DNA of 64,000 nt. Origin: Clostridia bacterium. Its GTDB lineage: Bacteria > Bacillota > Clostridia > Lachnospirales > Lachnospiraceae. Positions 1-8,344 of the stretch are shown here, piece by piece. Both the position numbers and the translations under genes were made by a program. A model generated the notes under the pieces. It was given only the letters and a program-made list of their open reading frames with translations, had not been told where the DNA came from and did not search any database. Within the stretch, counting starts at the first letter, position 1; every line of letters starts with the position of its first letter. Where the stretch lies: contig CAJTFE010000006.1 in the NCBI GenBank assembly GCA_910575725.1, positions 114,507-178,506 of the forward strand, written 5' to 3'.

Positions 1-1
1 T

Positions 2-346
2 TTTACCGTGGACGGAAAACACATGGATCTGGCGAACTATAACTATGCTATGGTGGGAGTGCTGGATTCCTTTCTGGCGATCCGGGAGTACTATGGGGCG
101 GACAAGGTGATTCCTATTTATATTGAAGTGGAGGACGGGGAGCGGCTTCAGAGGGCCCTGGACAGGGAGCGGAGCCAGGAAGAGCCCAAGTATGCGGAGA
201 TGTGCCGGAGATTTCTTACGGACAGCGCTGACTTTGCAGAGGAGAAGCTGCTGGGGGCAGGCCTTGTGCGCAGATTTTTTAATAAGGACTTAAAGGAATG
301 CATACAGGAAATCACCGCCTGCCTGCAGGAAGAAATGGAAATGTAA
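2..346 (+). CDS. Guanylate kinase-like protein, 3' part only
   Basis: The reading frame is open from the window edge, so the N-terminus with its P-loop is missing. The visible 114 residues resemble the C-terminal half of guanylate/nucleotide kinases: a beta strand (VIPIYIEV) followed by the lid-type segment rich in Arg and Glu (RALDRERSQEEPKYAEMCRRFL), then a closing helix. In related clostridia a guanylate-kinase-like gene often precedes holB, which fits the neighbour 75 bp downstream. The GTG at 8 is an internal codon, not a start. Whether this is the essential GMP kinase or a paralogue cannot be told without the 5' part. Confidence 0.6.
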   Translation, partial: FTVDGKHMDLANYNYAMVGVLDSFLAIREYYGADKVIPIYIEVEDGERLQRALDRERSQEEPKYAEMCRRFLTDSADFAEEKLLGAGLVRRFFNKDLKECIQEITACLQEEMEM

Positions 347-421
347 AAAGTCTGTCTTTTGCAGAGGAAATGTGATATACTACACATAGGCACCAAAGAT
401 TAACAAAAGGAGGGGAGATCT

Positions 422-1411
422 ATGCCCGATTTTAAAGATATCATAGGCCATGAAGAAATCATCAGCCATCTGAAAAATGCAGTCCGTCTGAAAAAGATCT
501 CCCATGCTTATATTTTTGACGGAGAAGAGGGAGCCGGGAAAAACCTCCTGGCCCAGACCTTTGCCCAGACCCTCCAGTGTGAAAAGGGAGGGGAATCCCC
601 CTGCGGCGTCTGCCGGTCCTGTAAGCAGGCGGCCGGCAGCAATCAGCCGGACATTATCTATGTGCGCCATGAGAAGCCGGGCTCTATCGGAGTGGAGGAT
701 ATCCGGGAACAGCTCTGCGGCGATATCCAGATACGCCCCTACAGCAGTCCCTATAAGATCTATCTCATAGACGAAGCGGAAAAAATGACCGTTCAGGCAC
801 AGAATGCGCTTTTAAAAACCATAGAAGAGCCGCCCTCTTACGGAGTGATTTTTCTGCTGACCACAAATTCCGAGAGCTTCCTTCCCACCATTTTATCCCG
901 GTGTGTGACCTTGAAGCTGCGTCCGGTGAAGGACAGCCAGATCCGGAGCTATCTGATGGAGCAGCTGCGTGTGCCCGATTATCAGGCGGATATCTGCACT
1001 GCATTTGCCAGGGGCAATGTAGGAAGGGCGCGTATGCTGGCGCTGTCGGAACATTTCGGGGAGCTTAAGGATCATGCCCTTCATCTGGTGCGCCATATGA
1101 ATGACATGGAGCTCTGGGAGATCACCGAGGCCATCCGCAAGGTGTCGGATTACAAAGCAGACATCAACGATTATCTGGATCTGCTGGTGCTCTGGTATCG
1201 GGACGTCCTGCTCTTTAAGGCTACCAGGCAGGTGGACAGCCTTATATTTTCAGAGGAAATCAATTACATCAGTCTCCAGGCAACCAAGATATCCTACGAA
1301 GGCCTGGAGAAGATTATAGAAGCGCTGGAGAAAGCCAAGGTGCGTCTCAGGGCCAATGTGAACTTTGAGCTTACCATGGAGCTTCTTCTGCTGACCATAA
1401 AGGAGAATTGA
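422..1411 (+). CDS. holB: DNA polymerase III subunit delta'
   Basis: Clamp-loader subunit delta' of the replicative polymerase, which helps open the beta clamp and load it on DNA. The 329 residues show the AAA+ clamp-loader layout: a degenerate P-loop (GEEGAGKN, about residues 34-41), a four-cysteine zinc module (Cys53, 61, 64, 67), the sensor region TIEEPP and the C-terminal collar helices. The start follows a GGAGGGGAG ribosome-binding site. It is followed after 1 bp by ricT, the usual Firmicute order, so the two are probably co-transcribed. Confidence 0.93.
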   Translation: MPDFKDIIGHEEIISHLKNAVRLKKISHAYIFDGEEGAGKNLLAQTFAQTLQCEKGGESPCGVCRSCKQAAGSNQPDIIYVRHEKPGSIGVEDIREQLCGDIQIRPYSSPYKIYLIDEAEKMTVQAQNALLKTIEEPPSYGVIFLLTTNSESFLPTILSRCVTLKLRPVKDSQIRSYLMEQLRVPDYQADICTAFARGNVGRARMLALSEHFGELKDHALHLVRHMNDMELWEITEAIRKVSDYKADINDYLDLLVLWYRDVLLFKATRQVDSLIFSEEINYISLQATKISYEGLEKIIEALEKAKVRLRANVNFELTMELLLLTIKEN

Positions 1412-1412
1412 G

Positions 1413-2324
1413 ATGGAAAAAGTAATCGGAGTCAGATTCCGGAATGCGGGAAAGGTTTATTACTTTTCCCCCGGAAAGCTGAATATACCCAAGGGAAAGC
1501 ATGTCATAGTAGAGACGGCCAGAGGGATAGAGTACGGATATGTGGTGGTGGGAACTAAGGAGGTAGAGGGGAACCGGGTGGTTCAGCCCCTAAAGCCCGT
1601 TCTTCGGATTGCCACTGCGGAGGATGACGCCAAGGAAGCAGCCAACCGGCAGAAGGAGAAGGAAGCCTTTCAGATCTGCCTGGAGAAGATTCGGAAGCAT
1701 AAGCTGGACATGAAGCTTATTCAGGCGGAGTACACCTTTGACAACAACAAGGTATTGTTCTATTTTACGGCAGACGGCCGGATTGACTTCCGGGAGCTGG
1801 TGAAGGATCTGGCAGCCGTATTCAAGACACGGATTGAGCTGAGACAGATCGGCGTCCGGGATGAGACAAAGATTATAGGAGGCATCGGCATCTGCGGCAG
1901 AAGCCTTTGCTGTCATACTCATTTGTCGGAATTTATACCGGTTTCCATCAAAATGGCAAAGGAGCAGAACCTTTCCCTGAACCCTACCAAGATTTCCGGT
2001 GTCTGCGGCAGGCTGATGTGCTGCTTAAAGCATGAGCAGGAGACTTATGAGGAGCTGAACAGCCGTCTGCCTAATGTGGGCGATCATGTGACCACAGGGG
2101 ACGGACTGAAAGGCGACGTACAGAGCGTCAACGTGCTGCGCCAGAAGGTGAAGGTGATCGTAACCCTGGAGGGGGACGAGAAGGAGATCCGGGAGTACAA
2201 GGTGGACGAGCTGAAGTTCCGCCCAAGACGCAGGAAGGAAAAGGGCGACGTTGCCGACAAGGAGCTGAAAAAGCTGGAGGCGCTGGAACGCCAGGAAGGA
2301 AAATCAAAGTTAGATGACAATTGA
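1413..2324 (+). CDS. ricT: PSP1-domain protein RicT (YaaT family)
   Basis: Member of the RicT/YaaT family. In Bacillus the RicA-RicF-RicT complex binds iron-sulfur clusters and affects RNase Y-dependent mRNA maturation, sporulation and competence. The 303-residue protein has the PSP1 core with two conserved Cys pairs (GRSLCCHTH and GRLMCCLKH) and a charged Lys/Arg/Glu-rich C-terminal tail. It starts 1 bp after holB and its 3' end overlaps the next methyltransferase gene by 11 bp, which suggests translational coupling. Family membership is clear; the role here is inferred from Bacillus. Confidence 0.9.
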   Translation: MEKVIGVRFRNAGKVYYFSPGKLNIPKGKHVIVETARGIEYGYVVVGTKEVEGNRVVQPLKPVLRIATAEDDAKEAANRQKEKEAFQICLEKIRKHKLDMKLIQAEYTFDNNKVLFYFTADGRIDFRELVKDLAAVFKTRIELRQIGVRDETKIIGGIGICGRSLCCHTHLSEFIPVSIKMAKEQNLSLNPTKISGVCGRLMCCLKHEQETYEELNSRLPNVGDHVTTGDGLKGDVQSVNVLRQKVKVIVTLEGDEKEIREYKVDELKFRPRRRKEKGDVADKELKKLEALERQEGKSKLDDN

Positions 2325-3051
2325 GCTGAAGGAAGGGGAGCGGCTGGACGAGCTGCACAGGAACGGCTGGCAGATCATCCAGAATTCCCATAAATTCTGC
2401 TTTGGCATGGACGCAGTTCTGCTGTCAGGCTTTGCAAGAGTAAAGACAGGGGAACGGGTGCTGGATCTGGGAACAGGCACGGGGATCATCCCCATTCTGC
2501 TTCGGGGAAAAACCGAAGGCCGGGATTTTACCGGACTGGAGATCCAGGAGGAAAGCGCAGACATGGCCAGGCGGAGCGTGGCATACAATCATCTGGAGGA
2601 ATCGGTTTCTATTGTGACCGGAGATATCAAGGAAGCGGCGGCTCTTTTCGGAGCTGCTTCTTTTGATGCAGTTACCTGCAATCCTCCCTATATGACGGGA
2701 AATCATGGGCTGGTCAATCCAAAGCAGTCAAAAGCCATTGCCCGTCACGAGATCCTGTGCACCCTGGAGGATGTAGTCGGCCAGACGGCAAAGGTGCTTC
2801 GTCCCGGGGGACGCTTTTACCTGGTTCACAGGCCCTTCCGGCTGGCGGAGATTCTGACTCTCCTGGTGAGATATAAGCTGGAGCCTAAGCGGATGCGGCT
2901 TGTGTATCCATTTGTGGATAAGGAGCCCAATATGGTTCTCATCGAGGCCTTGTCCGGCGCAAAGTCACGGATTACGGTGGAAAAACCTCTGATTGTGTAT
3001 AAGGAACAGGGAGTTTATACAGATGAGATTTATGATATCTATGGGTATTGA
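2314..3051 (+). CDS. trmN6: tRNA1(Val) adenine-37 N6-methyltransferase family
   Basis: Class I SAM-dependent N6-adenine methyltransferase of the TrmN6/YfiC family. The SAM-binding motif DLGTGTGIIP lies at residues 51-60 and the catalytic NPPY motif at 123-126, the signature of enzymes that methylate an exocyclic amino group of adenine. The 245-residue length is normal. The ATG overlaps the end of ricT and lies behind the purine-rich 3' end of that gene. Substrate assignment to tRNA1(Val) A37 rests on family membership only. Confidence 0.85.
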   Translation: MTIELKEGERLDELHRNGWQIIQNSHKFCFGMDAVLLSGFARVKTGERVLDLGTGTGIIPILLRGKTEGRDFTGLEIQEESADMARRSVAYNHLEESVSIVTGDIKEAAALFGAASFDAVTCNPPYMTGNHGLVNPKQSKAIARHEILCTLEDVVGQTAKVLRPGGRFYLVHRPFRLAEILTLLVRYKLEPKRMRLVYPFVDKEPNMVLIEALSGAKSRITVEKPLIVYKEQGVYTDEIYDIYGY

Positions 3052-3117
3052 AGCCATGCGTGATAAAGAGGATAAAAGGCGTAAGGAAGGCTGTACGGGC
3101 CGGATGGAGGAAAGGGA

Positions 3118-4347
3118 TTGAAAAGGGCAGGAGTTTTTGCATTGCTTTTTATGCTCCTTGTGTCAGGGGCGGCAGGATGCATCCGGCAGCCGGAAGCGGA
3201 GGTGCCCGCAGTGCGGCAGGCGCCGCCGGCTGCGGAAGAGGAGATCGCGGGCGAGGAGCAGGCAGAGCCGGAAGTCCCAGAGGACACGGAGGAGCCGGAA
3301 ACGGAGGAAGAGGAAGTGCTTCAGGAGCCGGAGATACCTCAGAAAGAGCTGCCGAAGGTGAAGGGGATCTATATAACCGGCCCCATGGCGGGCCACGAGG
3401 GGATGGCCGATCGGGAGCAGCTTGCGGCCGATACGGAGCTCAATGCTATGGTTATTGACATTAAAAATGACGAGGGCATTGTCACGTATAAGATGAGTCA
3501 GCCTATGGTGGAGGAGCTTGGAGCCGGTTTGGCTTATATCCAGGACTTGCCGGAGCTTATGGGGCGTCTGAAGGGACAGGAGCTTTATCTCATTGCCAGA
3601 ATTGTGGCCTTTAAGGATCCGCTGCTGGCAGAAAAGCGTCCAGAGCTCTGCATCCGCAAAAGGGACGGCAGTGTGTTCCGGGATAAAAACGGCCTGCCCT
3701 GGGTGAATCCTTATGAGGAAGAGGTCTGGGAGTACCTGGCCGCCCTGGGAAAGGAGGCGGCCGGGGCTGGCTTTGACGAGATTCAATTTGACTACATCCG
3801 GTTTCCCACGGAGATTTCCGACGAGGAAGCGGATTATGGGCCCAAGGCCCAAGGGAAGTCCAAGACAGATATTATTACCGAATTTACAGCATACGTCTAT
3901 GAGCAGCTTTCTCCTCTGGGGGTACAGGTGTCGGCGGACGTGTTCGGAACTGTGATAGACAATGAGGATGACGGGGTCCTTGTGGGTCAGGATTACGGAG
4001 CTATGGCCAGGCACCTGGACTATATCTGCCCCATGGTTTACCCGTCCCATTACCGGGACGGCGTGTATGGCATTGAGCACCCGGATCTGATGCCTTATGA
4101 GACGGTTGCAGCGGCCCTTAAGGCTTCCGGGGAGGCGCTTGATGGGATTCCGGAAGGAGAACACAGAGCCATTGTAAGGCCTTGGCTCCAGGATTTTACG
4201 GCTGTCTGGATCTCTCACCATCAGAGCTATGGGGGCAGCCAGATCCGGCAGCAGATACAGGCAGTCTATGACAGCGGCTGCGAGGAATGGCTGCTGTGGA
4301 ATGCAAAATGCTCTTACACGCCGGAAGGGCTGTTAAGTGAGGATTAA
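3118..4347 (+). CDS. Lipoprotein with putative glycoside hydrolase (DUF4015) domain
   Basis: A 409-residue secreted lipoprotein. It starts at TTG with a GGAGG site 7 bp upstream. The N-terminus is a lipoprotein signal peptide ending in a lipobox (SGAAGC, Cys21). Residues 25-80 are a Glu/Pro-rich linker. From about residue 80 the chain matches the putative glycoside hydrolase family once called DUF4015, a TIM-barrel related to GH13, with acidic motifs FDYIRFPTE and VSADVFGT. The substrate is unknown; cell-wall or surface glycan processing is an inference. It lies between trmN6 and rsmI on the same strand and is probably co-transcribed. Confidence 0.8.
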   Translation: MKRAGVFALLFMLLVSGAAGCIRQPEAEVPAVRQAPPAAEEEIAGEEQAEPEVPEDTEEPETEEEEVLQEPEIPQKELPKVKGIYITGPMAGHEGMADREQLAADTELNAMVIDIKNDEGIVTYKMSQPMVEELGAGLAYIQDLPELMGRLKGQELYLIARIVAFKDPLLAEKRPELCIRKRDGSVFRDKNGLPWVNPYEEEVWEYLAALGKEAAGAGFDEIQFDYIRFPTEISDEEADYGPKAQGKSKTDIITEFTAYVYEQLSPLGVQVSADVFGTVIDNEDDGVLVGQDYGAMARHLDYICPMVYPSHYRDGVYGIEHPDLMPYETVAAALKASGEALDGIPEGEHRAIVRPWLQDFTAVWISHHQSYGGSQIRQQIQAVYDSGCEEWLLWNAKCSYTPEGLLSED

Positions 4348-4350
4348 ACT

Positions 4351-5199
4351 ATGCAGGGAACCTTATATTTGTGTGCCACGCCCATTGGAAATCTGGAGGA
4401 TATTACCCTCCGGGTGCTCCGCACCTTAAAAGAGGTGGATTTGATTGCGGCGGAGGATACGAGAAACAGCATTAAGCTTTTGAATCATTTTGAAATTCAT
4501 ACGCCTATGACCAGTTATCACGAGTATAACAAGTACGAGAAAGGCAGGGAGCTGGCTGCCAAGCTCAGACAAGGAAAGAACATTGCCCTAATCACAGACG
4601 CAGGAACACCGGGAATCTCCGATCCGGGAGAGGAGCTGGTGAAAATGTGTGCGGAGGAAGGGATTCCGGTAACCTCCCTGCCGGGAGCCTCTGCCTGCAT
4701 CACGGCCTTGACTCTCTCGGCTTTAAGCACCAGACGCTTTGCCTTTGAGGCCTTTCTGCCGGGGGATAAGAAAGAGCGGCAGGCCGTGCTGAAGGAGCTG
4801 CCCAGGGAGACAAGAACAATCATCCTTTACGAGGCGCCCCATCGGCTCAGGAAGACGCTGAAGGAGCTTTATGAGCTTCTGGGCAACCGGAGGCTGACGA
4901 TCTGCCGGGAGCTTACGAAGAAGTATGAGACGGCCTTCCGGACGGACTTTGACGAAGCTCTCCGTTGTTATGAGACAGAGGAGCCCAAGGGGGAGTGCGT
5001 GCTGGTCATTGAGGGGAAAAAGGCGGAGGAGATTCTTGAGGAGCAGAAGGCGGCGTGGCAGGAGCTGAGCCTTGAGGAGCATATGGAGCTTTACGAGGAA
5101 CAGGGACATTCTCGTAAAGAGGCTATGCGTCTGGTGGCCAGGGACAGAGGCGTGTCCCGAAGGGATATTTACCAGGGGCTGCTGGAGGGAAAGGAATGA
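4351..5199 (+). CDS. rsmI: 16S rRNA cytidine-1402 2'-O-methyltransferase
   Basis: RsmI adds the 2'-O-methyl group of C1402 in the decoding centre of 16S rRNA. The 282-residue protein shows the tetrapyrrole-methylase fold motifs of the family: CATPIGNLEDIT at the N-terminus, AEDTRNS near residue 35, TDAGTPGISDPG near residue 80, and a C-terminal helical region. The ATG is 4 bp after the glycoside hydrolase stop codon. The gene is followed directly by a strong hairpin terminator. Confidence 0.94.
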   Translation: MQGTLYLCATPIGNLEDITLRVLRTLKEVDLIAAEDTRNSIKLLNHFEIHTPMTSYHEYNKYEKGRELAAKLRQGKNIALITDAGTPGISDPGEELVKMCAEEGIPVTSLPGASACITALTLSALSTRRFAFEAFLPGDKKERQAVLKELPRETRTIILYEAPHRLRKTLKELYELLGNRRLTICRELTKKYETAFRTDFDEALRCYETEEPKGECVLVIEGKKAEEILEEQKAAWQELSLEEHMELYEEQGHSRKEAMRLVARDRGVSRRDIYQGLLEGKE

Positions 5200-5202
5200 A
5201 AA

Positions 5203-5232
5203 AACCGGGTTCCACAGCTGTGGAGCCCGGTT
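5203..5232. terminator. Bidirectional terminator between rsmI and abrB
   Basis: A 15-bp palindrome (AACCGGGTTCCACAG paired with CTGTGGAGCCCGGTT, one G-U pair), preceded by an A-run next to the rsmI stop codon. It lies between convergent rsmI and abrB. The A-run gives a T-tail on the minus strand. Confidence 0.8.
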
Positions 5233-5287
5233 CGTTATGTAGATCAATCAGTAGTAAATAGAAACAGTGTTTCCTGGCTACGGATAT

Positions 5288-5542
5288 TCAAATCAACTCT
5301 GCGAGCTTCGCCAGGTCTTCAATGGTCTTCTTGGATACCATCTTGCCTCGGTATTCAATCAAATCATCCCTCTCTCCTGTGAAAATATCCGTAGGTGCGT
5401 ACTTCTTTAAAATGATTTTGTCATCTTCAACATAAATTTCGAGAGAATCACGTTCTTCAATGTTAAATACCTTTCGTAACTCCATTGGAAGCGTGATACG
5501 TCCCAGTTCGTCTAGTCTTCTGACTACACCGGTGTTTTTCAT
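5288..5542 (-). CDS. abrB: AbrB/SpoVT-type transition-state regulator
   Basis: An 84-residue DNA-binding protein of the AbrB family. The N-terminal swapped-hairpin barrel is clear (TGVVRRLDELGRITLPMELR, residues 4-23), followed by LEIYVEDDKIILKKY. AbrB homologues repress post-exponential and sporulation genes. The gene is monocistronic, read towards rsmI, with a GGAGGAG site and its own promoter upstream. The C-terminal 30 residues differ from the Bacillus proteins, so the exact paralogue (AbrB, Abh or a clostridial form) is not settled. Confidence 0.9.
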   Translation of the reverse strand: MKNTGVVRRLDELGRITLPMELRKVFNIEERDSLEIYVEDDKIILKKYAPTDIFTGERDDLIEYRGKMVSKKTIEDLAKLAELI

Positions 5543-5584
5543 TGTGTCTCCTCCTTCTGCGATAGTAGCACGTTCTTCTTTGTA

Positions 5585-5613
5585 AGTATATCAAAAAGTG
5601 CGTGAGATTCCAA
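5585..5613 (-). promoter_or_regulatory. SigA-type promoter of abrB
   Basis: On the minus strand, TTGGAA (5608-5613) and TATACT (5585-5590) are separated by 17 bp, ahead of the abrB ribosome-binding site. Prediction from sequence only. Confidence 0.6.
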
Positions 5614-5775
5614 GATCATTTTTGACAAATATCGAGTAAAAATGAAAAAAATTTCCGTGTAAAAATTCGTTAAAAAGTGCGAAAAATGTGGAAAATTAAG
5701 AAAAATAATCCATCCAAACATAGGCCGTGGCACAAGAGAATATATTGATCGTAAAAGGAGAAAAAACGGTGTGAA

Positions 5776-6414
5776 ATGTTAAATTATTTGTGGGGATTCA
5801 TGCTGCTTGTGGGTATTGTGTATGGGGCCTTCCAGGGACGGCTTCCGGATCTGACTACGGCGGCTCTCGACTCGGCAAAAGATGCAGTAAGCTTGTGTAT
5901 TACTATGACAGGGGTGATGTCTCTGTGGGTGGGACTGATGGAGATTGCCCAGAAGAGCGGAATGATCCGCCAGGCGGCAGGAAAGCTGCAGCCCTTTATC
6001 AGCTTTATGTTTCCGGAGATTCCCAAAGGCCACAGGGCAAGAGAATACATAACTACCAATATCATTGCGAATATCTTCGGCCTGGGCTGGGCGGCGACGC
6101 CGGCAGGCTTGAAAGCCATGGAGGCGCTGGAGGAGCTGGAAGAGGAGCGGAGAAAAGGAACGGCAGTCCGCCCGGGCGGCAGAAGCCTCAGACCTCCTGT
6201 GCCGAAAGGGACGGCAAGCAATGAGATGTGCACTTTTTTGATCATCAATATCTCGTCCCTGCAGCTGATCCCGGTGAACATCATCGCCTACCGGAGCCAG
6301 TACGGGAGCGTGAACCCGGCGGCCATTGTGGGGCCGGCCATTGCGGCGACTTTTGCGAGTACAGCGGTGGCGGTTGTTTATTGCAAGGTAAAGAGCGGGA
6401 GGCAGAAAACATAA
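5776..6414 (+). CDS. spmA: Spore maturation protein A
   Basis: A 212-residue integral membrane protein of the nucleoside-recognition (Gate) fold family. It matches SpmA, which with SpmB is needed for full dehydration of the spore core. Hydrophobic segments alternate with motifs typical of the family (TTNIIANIFGLGWAATPAGLKAM and NEMCTFLIINISSLQLIP, here split by a Glu/Arg-rich loop). The start follows AAAGGAG. In most spore formers spmB follows immediately. Here spmB is at 20695, so the pair is split by 14.3 kb. Confidence 0.88.
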   Translation: MLNYLWGFMLLVGIVYGAFQGRLPDLTTAALDSAKDAVSLCITMTGVMSLWVGLMEIAQKSGMIRQAAGKLQPFISFMFPEIPKGHRAREYITTNIIANIFGLGWAATPAGLKAMEALEELEEERRKGTAVRPGGRSLRPPVPKGTASNEMCTFLIINISSLQLIPVNIIAYRSQYGSVNPAAIVGPAIAATFASTAVAVVYCKVKSGRQKT

Positions 6415-6580
6415 CGTTTTCTGGCTTTTATAAATCATAAAGCTGGAGCGTTGACATTATGTAACGCATGGAATAAAATGAAATTTATAATTCCACTTTT
6501 TTAAACAAAAAAAGTATTGTACGAAATGATTATTATGGCTATGTAAAGAATGCATCTAAGACAATAGGGAGAGCGCGGAT

Positions 6581-8179
6581 ATGGGAATATATTTAAATCC
6601 GGGAAATGAACAGTTTGCCGTTTCTGTTAATTCTGAGCTGTACGTGGATAAGACAGAACTGATAAAATATACGAATAGCCGTATGGGAAAAGACAGGCCT
6701 TTGATCTGCTCCAGCAGGCCGAGAAGATTTGGAAAGACAATGGCGGTAACGATGCTGTCAGCGTATTACAGTAAAGGATGCCGCTCTGAAAAGTTATTTA
6801 CAGGACTTAAGATAAGCCAAAACGAATTTTTCGTAACGCACTTGAATAAGTACAATGTAATTTTTTTGGATATCCAGTGGATGTATGGAAATGCCCTTGA
6901 GGAAATGAAAAGAAATTCTTTTGTTAAGGTGGTGAGCTATATCCAGGAACAGGTGATAAATGAGCTGAAAAAGGAATATCCGGAATGTGTTCAAGACACG
7001 GATGTTTCATTGCCCTCTGTATTGGCAAAAGTTAACGCCATGACAAAAGAACAGTTTATCATTATCATTGATGAGTGGGATTGTCTGTTCCGGGAGGATA
7101 AGGATAACAAGGAGCTCCAAAAGGAATACATTAATCTGCTGAGAGGTTTGTTTAAAGGGACTCCGTCAGGAGCATTTTTAAAGCTTGCTTATATTACGGG
7201 TATTTTGCCGATCAAGAAGTATGGCACGCAGTCGGCGCTGAATAATTTCCGGGAACATACAATGGTCAGCCCCAGGCAGATGGCGGAGTATGTTGGATTT
7301 ACAGAGGAGGAAGTAAAGACTATCTGTAAAGAACATGATATGCCATTTAAAGAGATGCAAAGATGGTATGATGGGTATTATTTTGAAAAGGCAGGACATG
7401 TCTATAGCCCCAATTCTGTCATTGAGGCTGTAGACAGCAGGGAATTTGGAAATTATTGGTCAGGAACAGAAACCTATGAGTCTTTGATGACGTATATTGC
7501 AATGGACTTTGATGGATTAAGGCAATTGATCGTAGATATGCTGGGAGGCCAGAGGCGCAGTATTGATGTGGAGTCTTTCCAAAATGATATAACTTCCTTT
7601 CACTCTGCCGATGATGTGATCACATTGTTGATTCATATGGGATATATGGCTTATGACAGCAAGACAAAGAAAGTTTTTATTCCAAACGACGAGGTTAGGA
7701 GCGCTTTTCTGCGTGCTGTTAAAAATGATGGGTGGGAAGAGGTAATAAGAGCAATAAATGCGTCGGAAGCCTTGCTTAGAGCAACTTTGGCGATGGATGA
7801 ACAAGCTGTGGCACAGATGATACAGGACGTTCATATGCAGAATTCTTCCAGTCTGACATATAACAATGAAATTTCCCTAAGCAGCGTGATTGCGCTGGCA
7901 TATTACAGCGCATGCAGAGATTATACTCTTGTAAGAGAAATGCCGGCAGGTAATGGATTTGCCGATATGGTTTTTCTTCCCAAACGAACCTCTTTGAATC
8001 CTGCGATGGTTCTGGAACTAAAATGGGATAAAACTGCCGAGGGAGCCATAAGCCAGATTAAAAGTAAAAGATATGTGTCAGCCCTTAAAGAGTATAAAGG
8101 AAATGTTTTGCTTGTTGGGATTAACTATGAAAAGAAAAGTAAAAAACATCAATGCAGAATAGAAAAATTGGAATGGTAA
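6581..8179 (+). CDS. AAA-ATPase-like / PD-(D/E)XK nuclease protein
   Basis: A 532-residue protein of the family that joins an AAA-ATPase-like domain (PF09820 type) to a C-terminal PD-(D/E)XK nuclease-like domain (PDDEXK_9 type). Visible are the N-terminal motif YVDKTELI, the modified P-loop RPRRFGKT (46-53), a Walker B strand FIIIIDEWD, and near the C-terminus the nuclease-like core GFADMVFLP followed by MVLELKWDK. These genes occur in many divergent copies in gut Bacteroidetes and Clostridia; their role is unresolved, with mobile or defence functions proposed. It is AT-richer than its neighbours, which suggests transfer. A diverged, frameshifted relative lies at 21249-22940. Confidence 0.85.
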   Translation: MGIYLNPGNEQFAVSVNSELYVDKTELIKYTNSRMGKDRPLICSSRPRRFGKTMAVTMLSAYYSKGCRSEKLFTGLKISQNEFFVTHLNKYNVIFLDIQWMYGNALEEMKRNSFVKVVSYIQEQVINELKKEYPECVQDTDVSLPSVLAKVNAMTKEQFIIIIDEWDCLFREDKDNKELQKEYINLLRGLFKGTPSGAFLKLAYITGILPIKKYGTQSALNNFREHTMVSPRQMAEYVGFTEEEVKTICKEHDMPFKEMQRWYDGYYFEKAGHVYSPNSVIEAVDSREFGNYWSGTETYESLMTYIAMDFDGLRQLIVDMLGGQRRSIDVESFQNDITSFHSADDVITLLIHMGYMAYDSKTKKVFIPNDEVRSAFLRAVKNDGWEEVIRAINASEALLRATLAMDEQAVAQMIQDVHMQNSSSLTYNNEISLSSVIALAYYSACRDYTLVREMPAGNGFADMVFLPKRTSLNPAMVLELKWDKTAEGAISQIKSKRYVSALKEYKGNVLLVGINYEKKSKKHQCRIEKLEW

Positions 8180-8192
8180 TTTTGTAATTTTA

Positions 8193-8216
8193 ATAAATCA
8201 TTTCTAAATGATTTAT
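8193..8216 (+). terminator. Hairpin after the AAA/nuclease gene
   Basis: A perfect 11-bp inverted repeat, ATAAATCATTT and AAATGATTTAT, with a 2-base spacer, 14 bp after the stop codon. The stem is AT-rich and no long T-run follows, so its strength as a terminator is doubtful. Confidence 0.4.
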
Positions 8217-8270
8217 GGAGTCTTCCATACCTGCCGATATATCTAATATACGAAAAAAATTCTGATGGAT

Positions 8271-8323
8271 GGTAAAGCCAGTGTGTCGAAGCGGCTTTAC
8301 CCTTTACCGCTGTCGCACAGCGG
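8271..8323 (+). repeat. Double-hairpin repeat, copy 1 (second copy at 53788-53850)
   Basis: Two adjacent hairpins: GGTAAAGCC (8271-8279) with GGCTTTACC (8293-8301), then CCGCTGT (8307-8313) with ACAGCGG (8317-8323). Positions 8284-8320 match the minus strand of 53788-53824 at 34 of 37 bases. The element ends 8 bp before the AGGAGG site of the next gene. It may act as a leader or terminator, or be a small mobile palindrome. Confidence 0.6.
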
Positions 8324-8344
8324 CTTTTAATAGGAGGCCCTGCT

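Noticed and set aside
3163..4221. A 352-codon open frame on the minus strand
   Set aside because: Antisense to the lipoprotein glycoside hydrolase, which has a lipobox, ribosome-binding site and conserved motifs.
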